7,410 nt of DNA from DATDOO01 sp035293245 (GTDB lineage: Bacteria > Pseudomonadota > Gammaproteobacteria > Methylococcales > Methylococcaceae), in NCBI GenBank assembly GCA_035293245.1, contig DATDOO010000026.1, forward strand, positions 1 to 7,410, read 5' to 3'. The notes below the pieces were generated by a model that was not told the origin of the DNA, made no database searches, and saw nothing but the letters and a program-made list of their open reading frames with translations. A program made the translations under genes and the position numbers. Shown in pieces: positions 1 to 4,069 of this stretch; the stretch's first letter is position 1; each line of letters begins with the position of its first letter.

Positions 1-687
1 TGGGGCTTCCGCACGCTGCTGGTGGACATGGACCCCCACGGCTCGCTGACCAGTTATTTCCGCCTCAATCCCGACGATGTCCAGGCGGGCGTCTACAACC
101 TGTTCCAGGACGCCGTGGCCCGCAAAAGGCCCAATCCGAAACCGTACCTTTACAAGACCGATTTCGAGGGCATCGCCCTCCTGCCCGCCGCCACGGCCAT
201 CGCCACCCTGGACCGCCAGGCCGGAACCCTGGACGGCATGGGCCTGGTGGTGGCCAACAACCTGGCGGCCGTGGGCAACGAATTCGATTACGTCCTCATC
301 GACAGCCCGCCCATGCTGGGCGTCCTGATGGTCAACGCCCTGGCGGCCTGCGACCGGCTCATCATACCGGTGCTTTCCGAGTTTCTCGCCCTGCAGGGGC
401 TGGAGCGCATGCTGCGCACCTTGCAGATGATCCGCAAGTCGCGCAAGTCCGACATCCGCTACACCATCCTGCCCACCCTCTTCGATCGCCGCACCCGCGA
501 AGCCCAGGAGAGCCTGCGCCTGTTGCGCGAGAAATATCCCGACAGGGTTTGGGACGCGGTGATTCCGGTGGATACCAAATTGCGCGACGCCAGCCGCGCT
601 GGCATCCCGCCGGCCCAATACGCGCCGGAAGCCAAGGCGGTGACGGCCTATGCGCATTTTCTCGAAACGCTGCTGCACGATGGCTAA
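1..687 (+). CDS. parC: ParA/MinD-family ATPase, ParC-like polar localisation protein (5' truncated)
   Basis: The reading frame is already open at base 1, so the N-terminus, including the Walker A (KGGxGKT) loop, lies outside the window. What remains begins with the switch segment LLVDMDPHGSL (nt 16-48), the ParA counterpart of 'LLVDLDPQGN'. The Walker B strand YVLIDSPP follows at nt 289-312, then the helix-rich C-terminal part up to the TAA at 685-687. ParA-family ATPases cycle between ATP dimer and monomer to position cargo. Because the next genes are a CheW-like scaffold and CheW, this is most likely the ParC type (Vibrio usage, unrelated to topoisomerase IV ParC), which brings chemotaxis arrays to the flagellated pole. 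The neighbours argue against a chromosome-segregation ParA, which would normally sit beside parB. The stop overlaps the next start by 8 bp. The family is certain; the ParC role is inferred from context. Confidence 0.9.
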   Translation, partial: WGFRTLLVDMDPHGSLTSYFRLNPDDVQAGVYNLFQDAVARKRPNPKPYLYKTDFEGIALLPAATAIATLDRQAGTLDGMGLVVANNLAAVGNEFDYVLIDSPPMLGVLMVNALAACDRLIIPVLSEFLALQGLERMLRTLQMIRKSRKSDIRYTILPTLFDRRTREAQESLRLLREKYPDRVWDAVIPVDTKLRDASRAGIPPAQYAPEAKAVTAYAHFLETLLHDG

Positions 688-1381
688 GCCGCTTTTCCCC
701 GAGCATGGCCCCCGACCCGCAACGGCGAAGTTGCGGGCGCCGAACAGCGCAATCCAGCAGGAACCGGCGCTTAACGCCTATCTCGATACCTTGCTGGCCC
801 GCGTGCCGGACATCGCCGAAGCCCCGGCCGAACCGCCCACCGTCGCCGAAGCCGTGGCGGTGGAAAGCGCTGCCGGCGTGCCGGAGTGGGCGCAGACCGG
901 GTTCCAGGCCTTGTTTTTCAAAGTGCACGGCATCGTGCTGGCCACCCCGCTGCTGGCCGTGAGGCGCGTCCAGGAACTCTCCGCTCCGCCGAGCGCCTTG
1001 CCGGAAAGTCCTTCCTGGCTGTTGGGACTGCTGAAAACGCAAGGCGAAACCATCGGTATCCTGCACACCGCCGAATTGGTCATGGGCGTCGAAAAGCTCG
1101 GGGGGCGGGATTTCGCCGAGCGGCCATATCGCCACATTCTGCACTCCCGGCACGGCCGTTACGGTTTCGCTTGCGATGAAGTGCTGGATATGGGCAAGCT
1201 ACACCCCACGGAAGTCGCCTGGCGCAACGCGGCCAGCATCGCCTTGAGGCCCTGGCTGGTGGGAACGGTACCCGGGCGCCTGTGCGCACTGGTAGACCTG
1301 GAACGGCTGGCGCCGCTCATCGGGCGGGGCGGGGGCGGATCTCACAACCTAAACTTAAGCGGAGGCGGGAGTATTCGATGA
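680..1381 (+). CDS. parP: CheW-domain scaffold protein, ParP type
   Basis: This is a 233-residue protein. The first ~70 residues are a low-complexity Pro/Ala/Glu-rich linker holding a short conserved-looking motif, ALNAYLDTLL (residues 30-39). A CheW-like fold follows at about 73-215, with strands FQALFFKVHGIVLATPL, WLLGLLKTQGETIGILHTA and RLCALVDLERL. The tail, about 216-233, is Gly/Ser-rich. ParP proteins bind ParC through the N-terminal region and CheA through the CheW-like part, preventing array disassembly at the pole. The typical CheW motif NLRG is not obvious: the matching turn reads LLKTQGE, as expected for a divergent CheW relative. I chose ATG 680 over the in-frame ATG at 650 because 650 lies deep inside the ATPase gene. 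The 680 start gives the usual short overlap (ATGGCTAA) and implies coupling. Its stop TGA overlaps the ATG of cheW (ATGA). Confidence 0.85.
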   Translation: MAKPLFPEHGPRPATAKLRAPNSAIQQEPALNAYLDTLLARVPDIAEAPAEPPTVAEAVAVESAAGVPEWAQTGFQALFFKVHGIVLATPLLAVRRVQELSAPPSALPESPSWLLGLLKTQGETIGILHTAELVMGVEKLGGRDFAERPYRHILHSRHGRYGFACDEVLDMGKLHPTEVAWRNAASIALRPWLVGTVPGRLCALVDLERLAPLIGRGGGGSHNLNLSGGGSIR

Positions 1382-1845
1382 GCAACAACAACAACCAGAA
1401 GCAGAACGAACCGATCCAGTGGGTGACCTTCCGCCTCGCCGACGAACTGTACGGCATCAACGTGATGCAGGTGCAGGAGGTGCTGCGCATGCCCGACATC
1501 GCCCCGGTTCCGGGGGCGCAGGATTACGTCATCGGCATCATCAACCTGCGCGGCAACGTGGTCACGGTCATCGACCTGCGCAACCGCTTCGGCCTGCCGT
1601 CCAGGGAGCAGGACGACTCCACCCGCATCATCATCATCGAGGCGGAGGACCAGGTCATCGGCATCATGGTGGACAGTGTGGCGGAAGTGGTGGAACTGCG
1701 GGCCTCGGACATCGAAACTGCGCCCAGCGTCGGCAACGAAGAGAGTGCGCGCTACATCCAGGGCGTCTGCAGCCGGGGCGGCACGCTGCTCATCCTGGTC
1801 GACCTGAACAAGCTGTTCAGCGACGACGAAAAGTCGTTTTTCTGA
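1378..1845 (+). CDS. cheW: Chemotaxis coupling protein CheW
   Basis: This is a complete 155-residue CheW, the normal family length. CheW is a cytoplasmic adaptor that joins methyl-accepting chemotaxis receptors to the kinase CheA. After a short Asn/Gln-rich leader (residues 2-12) come the first strand QWVTFRLADELYGINV, the helix VMQVQEVLRM (29-38), the diagnostic turn IGIINLRGNVVTVIDL (52-67, NLRG at 56-59), RIIIIEAEDQVIGIMVDSV (83-101) and the closing strand TLLILVDLNKLF (136-147). The start at 1378 is fixed by a strong purine-rich ribosome site, GGAGGCGGGAG at 1361-1371, six bases upstream, and by the ATGA overlap with the preceding gene. A longer in-frame ORF from 1282 only reads through the upstream gene and lacks CheW similarity there. 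The gene is the third member of the ParC-ParP-CheW block. Confidence 0.96.
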   Translation: MSNNNNQKQNEPIQWVTFRLADELYGINVMQVQEVLRMPDIAPVPGAQDYVIGIINLRGNVVTVIDLRNRFGLPSREQDDSTRIIIIEAEDQVIGIMVDSVAEVVELRASDIETAPSVGNEESARYIQGVCSRGGTLLILVDLNKLFSDDEKSFF

Positions 1846-1871
1846 AATGGCGTAAACACAGGAGTCCGGCC

Positions 1872-2099
1872 ATGGCGGATCCTTCCACATCGCTCGGCAC
1901 AGGCATCGACATCGTGCACGAGACCGCGGGCCTGAAACCCTTGCGTCCCGCCGACGCCGAACTGGCGCACCCCCCGCGCCGCAAGGCCGGGAAGAAGCCG
2001 GCCGGACGTCCTCCCGCCCAAGCGGAACCCGCCGAGCCCGGCGAATCCCCGCCCGCCGATCCGGATGAACCGCCCCGCTCCGTGGATACCTACGCCTGA
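1872..2099 (+). CDS. Small Pro/Ala-rich protein of unknown function
   Basis: This is a 75-residue ORF starting at ATG 1872, seven bases after a good ribosome site (AGGAG at 1860-1864) and 26 bp after the cheW stop. The protein is hydrophilic and probably disordered. A short leader with GIDIVHETAGLKPLRP is followed by a basic patch (RRKAGKKPAGR, residues 37-47), then an acidic Pro/Glu/Asp-rich stretch ending in SVDTYA. No enzyme motif, membrane segment or signal peptide is visible. Its stop TGA overlaps the next ATG (TGATG), so it is co-translated in the chemotaxis operon. I do not recognise a named family. The charge layout (basic middle, acidic end) and the position beside CheW suggest a small accessory or linker protein, but that is inference. 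The good ribosome site and gap-free fit are the main reasons to accept it as real. Confidence 0.6.
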   Translation: MADPSTSLGTGIDIVHETAGLKPLRPADAELAHPPRRKAGKKPAGRPPAQAEPAEPGESPPADPDEPPRSVDTYA

Positions 2100-2311
2100 T
2101 GGACTGGGTGCTTTTGATCCTGGTTGTCATCGAAGCCATCGGTTTGGCGGCATTATCCAAATCGTTGGCCAATCCTGACCTGTCGCGTCAGTTAAACCGC
2201 AAGGTGACAAGAAAGTCCTCTACTGCAACTCTTGCGGAATTAGGACTATCGGGACCTGCCAAGTTTTCTCCCGTAAAATCGGGCGAAACATCCCATTCCG
2301 GGGACTCTTAA
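2099..2311 (+). CDS. Small single-pass membrane protein, partial paralogue of the DUF2802 N-terminus
   Basis: This is a 70-residue ORF whose ATG shares its A with the stop of the previous gene. Residues 1-24 form a hydrophobic segment (WVLLILVVIEAIGLAALS). It is identical at 13 of 24 positions to the first 24 residues of the DUF2802 protein encoded just downstream. In DNA, about 44 of the first 60 bases match by my hand alignment, including GTGCTTTTGAT and TCGAAGCC. After residue 24 the similarity stops: residues 25-70 are polar, Ser/Lys/Thr-rich, and lack the DUF2802 core (PYxxAIxLIRxGAS). The DNA from about 2160 to 2311 is visibly more AT-rich than the flanking genes. It could be a tandem duplication that kept only the membrane anchor, or a remnant gene. 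There is no clear ribosome site, so expression would rely on coupling. It is five codons from being adjacent to the next gene. Confidence 0.5.
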   Translation: MDWVLLILVVIEAIGLAALSKSLANPDLSRQLNRKVTRKSSTATLAELGLSGPAKFSPVKSGETSHSGDS

Positions 2312-2317
2312 CTCTTG

Positions 2318-2719
2318 ATGGAACAAGTGCTTTTGATTTTCGCCGTCGTCGAAGCCCTCGCTCTGGCGGGATTGGCCGCCGTCCTGGCGCGCCTCCTTCG
2401 GAATCAGCGGGAACAACTCCGCGCCCACGAGGAACTGGTCACCCGGCTCGCCGCCCAAACCGACGACGTCTCCGGCCTGTGCGCCGCGGCGGTCAACCTG
2501 GACAAGCGCATCCAGCGCCACGAGCAGCGCCTGGGCGAACTGCACGGCTGGCTGGAAGACCGCAAGACCGAAGAAAGTCTCAACCAGCCCTACCACTCCG
2601 CCATCGACCTCATCCGCCGCGGTGCCAGCGCCGCGCAACTGGTGGCCGAATGCGGCATCTCCCGCGAGGAAGCCAATCTGTTGCTGCGGCTGCATGGGGG
2701 TGGGGGGGTGGATTCGTGA
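2318..2719 (+). CDS. DUF2802 family protein, membrane-anchored, chemotaxis/flagellar operon
   Basis: This is a 133-residue protein. The order is an N-terminal transmembrane helix (residues 3-27, VLLIFAVVEALALAGLAAVL), a charged heptad-like coiled-coil region (about 28-85, rich in Gln, Arg and Glu), then the compact C-terminal DUF2802 motif PYHSAIDLIRRGASAAQLVAECGISREEANLLLRLH (91-126, quoted here in pieces: PYHSAIDLIRRGAS, then AAQLVAECGISREEANLLLR). The motif looks like a helix-turn-helix-type fold. DUF2802 genes commonly end the flagellar/chemotaxis cluster next to cheW in polar-flagellated gammaproteobacteria. Their biochemical role is not established. ATG 2318 is preferred over the TTG one codon earlier because it matches the start of the upstream paralogue; the ribosome site is poor (GGGGA 14-18 bases away). 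The last codons contain G5 and G7 runs that encode GGGG, a possible slippage or sequencing-error site. This is the last gene of the operon. Confidence 0.85.
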   Translation: MEQVLLIFAVVEALALAGLAAVLARLLRNQREQLRAHEELVTRLAAQTDDVSGLCAAAVNLDKRIQRHEQRLGELHGWLEDRKTEESLNQPYHSAIDLIRRGASAAQLVAECGISREEANLLLRLHGGGGVDS

Positions 2720-2730
2720 TGGTTGGAATA

Positions 2731-2743
2731 AAATAAATCTGTC
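2731..2743 (+). repeat. Left inverted boundary repeat
   Basis: AAATAAATCTGTC lies 11 bp after the DUF2802 stop. It matches the reverse complement of 3989-4001 at 12 of 13 positions, differing only by T/C at position 10. It runs directly into the 15-bp tandem repeat. Confidence 0.6.
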
Positions 2744-2771
2744 CCTATTGTTTTCCGTCCCTATTGTTTTC
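2741..2771. repeat. Two 15-bp direct repeats, one base apart
   Basis: GTCCCTATTGTTTTC occurs at 2741-2755 and, identically, at 2757-2771, separated by a single C. The first copy overlaps the left boundary repeat. The pair mirrors, on the other strand, the CGTCACCTTTTTACATG array at the right edge. Both families start with a GTC(A)CC-T-rich pattern directly after AAATAAATC. Confidence 0.85.
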
Positions 2772-2822
2772 ATTGAGCGCCTACGGCGAGTTGTTTGAGT
2801 GTGGTTCCCGGACCCACGGCCG

Positions 2823-2858
2823 GGTTCCTTTCTTTTGCGCGGCCAAAAGAAAGGAACC
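2823..2858. repeat. Perfect 15-bp inverted repeat, 6-base loop
   Basis: GGTTCCTTTCTTTTG (2823-2837) pairs exactly with CAAAAGAAAGGAACC (2844-2858) around CGCGGC. It lies about 100 bp after the last chemotaxis gene and could stall or process that transcript. There is no T-run after the stem, so it is not a standard factor-independent terminator. Confidence 0.85.
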
Positions 2859-2925
2859 AAAGAAGAGGCTGCCCGAATGCCGCGCCGCTATCGCGGTCCC
2901 CTGCGCTCCTCGCTTGGTCCGGGAG

Positions 2926-2959
2926 TTGGCCGACAGGCCATCCCTGGCCAGACGGCCAA
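2926..2959. repeat. Imperfect 15-bp inverted repeat, 4-base loop
   Basis: TTGGCCGACAGGCCA (2926-2940) and TGGCCAGACGGCCAA (2945-2959) pair at 13 of 15 positions around TCCC. It is part of the hairpin chain in this gap. Confidence 0.75.
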
Positions 2960-2961
2960 CC

Positions 2962-2979
2962 CGCCGCATCCATGCGGCG
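2962..2979. repeat. Perfect 8-bp inverted repeat
   Basis: CGCCGCAT and ATGCGGCG are separated by CC. The stem is followed at once by a second small stem, GACCC-TGC-GGGTC (2979-2991). Confidence 0.7.
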
Positions 2980-3087
2980 ACCCTGCGGGTCTTGTCCGGC
3001 CCAAACTGCGGTGCTCGGCGCGGCAAACGGGGTTGAGAAGTCATCCGAGTCTGACAATTAGAATTACCACCCGCTAAAGAGCAAGTA

Positions 3088-3948
3088 ATGATTACTTCCC
3101 GCTCGCTTCCCAGTGGACAGATATTCTTCGAGCAGAAGTCGGTAGGGCCGACAATCTACCTCGATCAGTGGATGTGGTGCCGTCTTTCGGAGGACAGTGA
3201 CCTTCGTAGCAGATTTGTTCAGGCGGCTGCGGCACGACACAGTTGCATAATGTACTCGATCGCGTCCCTCATGGAGCTTGCGCTGATTGAAGACCGGGAC
3301 CAGCTTCGTGCGCTTGAGGAAGTTATGGACTCTATGGACTTTGGCTTTGTGGAGATGAATCCCGTTGAAGTTATTGCTCGTGAGAAACGGCACGAATCGA
3401 AAACACTTGGCGTATTCAACGGTCGTCACCCAGCTGCGGATCAAGAATTACTCGACTATGCAATCCGTCGGCATTACCCGGCTGTTCCAAAGATGTCCAC
3501 CGTACTCAAAGACCTGAAGCAGGAAAAATCTGCCCGTTTTTCTGCGATGGCCGACCGCCTTGAAGTGAGTTGGACCCCAATGATTGAGCGTGCCAGAGCG
3601 GATTTAGCGGCCTTGGCATACGCAAAAGCCAATAATAAAGAACGCCGTGTTGATCGCGCTGGCCCGCCGTACACAAATGACATCCTAAGAATCCTCAATT
3701 TCTACCTCGTCGCAAATGAAAACATGAAGATGAATAGGAATGAGTGGATGGACATTCTGCATCTTGTTGTACCGATTTCGTATTTAGAGTTCGTGATGTT
3801 GGATAAGAGGTGGACTCACTTTGTTCGAAATCATCTTCCCCATCCGTTGTCACCTCCGAATATCGCAAGCGTCTACGGTCCATCTGAGATGGACAATTTT
3901 TTAGCTGATCTAATCCACCCTGATTCCCATGTAAAAAGGTGCATGTAA
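3088..3948 (+). CDS. Uncharacterised protein with PIN-nuclease-like motifs
   Basis: This is a 286-residue soluble protein with no signal peptide or membrane segment. Spaced acidic residues resemble the PIN-domain active site: D26 in IYLDQWMW after a beta strand, E63 in SIASLMELALIED, D222 in NEWMDILHLVVPISY and D239 in EFVMLDKRWTHFVRN. The last part has the typical '-DxxHL...P-Y--...-D-R' layout. PIN domains are metal-dependent RNases, including VapC toxins, but at 286 residues this is about twice VapC length. Residues about 90-215 would form a long helical insertion. No antitoxin-sized gene lies beside it. Codon use is visibly more AT-rich than in both neighbours (Asn, Lys and Ile with A/T third bases), suggesting transfer. 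The ribosome site is modest (AAAGAGC, ending six bases before ATG 3088). TTGAGA (3033-3038) and TAGAAT (3059-3064) are a weak, over-spaced promoter candidate. The last residues, HVKRCM, and the stop come from a tandem repeat. Nuclease activity is an inference. Confidence 0.75.
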   Translation: MITSRSLPSGQIFFEQKSVGPTIYLDQWMWCRLSEDSDLRSRFVQAAAARHSCIMYSIASLMELALIEDRDQLRALEEVMDSMDFGFVEMNPVEVIAREKRHESKTLGVFNGRHPAADQELLDYAIRRHYPAVPKMSTVLKDLKQEKSARFSAMADRLEVSWTPMIERARADLAALAYAKANNKERRVDRAGPPYTNDILRILNFYLVANENMKMNRNEWMDILHLVVPISYLEFVMLDKRWTHFVRNHLPHPLSPPNIASVYGPSEMDNFLADLIHPDSHVKRCM

Positions 3949-3992
3949 AAAGGTGACGCATGTAAAAAGGTGACGCATGTAAAAAGGTGACG
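3928..3992. repeat. 17-bp tandem repeat array (four copies, first one shortened)
   Basis: The unit CATGTAAAAAGGTGACG occurs exactly at 3942-3958, 3959-3975 and 3976-3992. A first copy at 3928-3941 lacks the final ACG. The array begins inside the PIN-like gene, encodes its last five residues and provides the TAA at 3946-3948. It ends against the right boundary repeat. Confidence 0.95.
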
Positions 3993-4001
3993 GATTTATT
4001 T
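3989..4001 (-). repeat. Right inverted boundary repeat
   Basis: GACGGATTTATTT is the reverse complement of AAATAAATCCGTC. It matches the left element at 2731-2743 at 12 of 13 positions. It lies 69 bp from the comEC stop. The remaining DNA, 4002-4069, shows nothing further: no stem followed by a T-run was found to serve as a comEC terminator. Confidence 0.6.
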
Positions 4002-4069
4002 ATGCGCTCGTCATCGGGGTTCCGGCCGGGAGCAGATCACCTTTAGGAAACCTCTGGCGCTGCCGACGC

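Larger units (their letters stand above)
2801..3056. repeat. Hairpin-rich, probably dispersed intergenic repeat
   Basis: Most of the 368-bp gap between the DUF2802 gene and the PIN-like gene is a chain of self-complementary segments. There is a perfect 15-bp stem with a 6-base loop (2823-2858), a 13-of-15 stem with a 4-base loop (2926-2959), a perfect 8-bp stem (2962-2979) and GACCC-TGC-GGGTC (2979-2991). A small CGCC-TAC-GGCG stem sits just before, at 2778-2788. The pattern 'TTTCTTTTGc...CCAAAAGAAAGgAACC' followed by 'CTGCGCTCCTCGCTT' resembles repeats I recall being present in many copies in GC-rich beta- and gammaproteobacterial genomes. Several overlapping 85-95 codon ORFs on both strands are by-products of this composition. 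No gene is supported here. Copy number in the genome cannot be seen from one window. Confidence 0.55.
2731..4001. mobile_element. Candidate inserted island bounded by inverted repeats
   Basis: The left end (2731-2743, AAATAAATCTGTC) and the reverse complement of the right end (4001-3989, AAATAAATCCGTC) agree at 12 of 13 bases. Tandem repeats lie just inside each end. Between them are a hairpin-rich repeat and a single AT-richer gene. The flanks are GC-rich chromosomal operons. No transposase, integrase or clear target-site duplication is present, so this would be a non-autonomous or decayed element, or independently acquired repeat units flanking a cargo gene. Similar AAATAAATCxGTC-type repeats are, from memory, often found scattered in proteobacterial genomes near REP-associated (IS200/IS605-like) transposases; I could not check this. 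Confidence 0.35.

Noticed and set aside
362..1153. 263-codon minus-strand ORF across the ParA and ParP genes
   Set aside because: It is antisense to two well-supported genes and has no domain-like sequence.
1342..2172. 276-codon minus-strand ORF over cheW
   Set aside because: Asp/His/Val/Arg runs (for example DDDDAGGVV, VVVVAH) are the antisense of CheW codons; there is no ribosome site or motif.
2823..2858. Factor-independent terminator for the chemotaxis operon
   Set aside because: The stem is strong but AT-rich on its loop side and is not followed by a T-run. I list it only as an inverted repeat.
2764..3077. Several 85-95 codon ORFs on both strands in the hairpin-rich gap
   Set aside because: They overlap one another in five frames and follow the repeat's base composition. 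Sequences such as FLSFARPKERNQRRG look like translated repeat, not a protein family.
3064..3444. Antitoxin-like small gene antisense to the PIN-like gene
   Set aside because: The 126-codon minus-strand ORF covers the start of the PIN-like gene but has no DNA-binding motif and no ribosome site that I can see.
3928..3992. CRISPR-like array
   Set aside because: The 17-bp units are directly adjacent with no spacers, so this is a simple tandem repeat.
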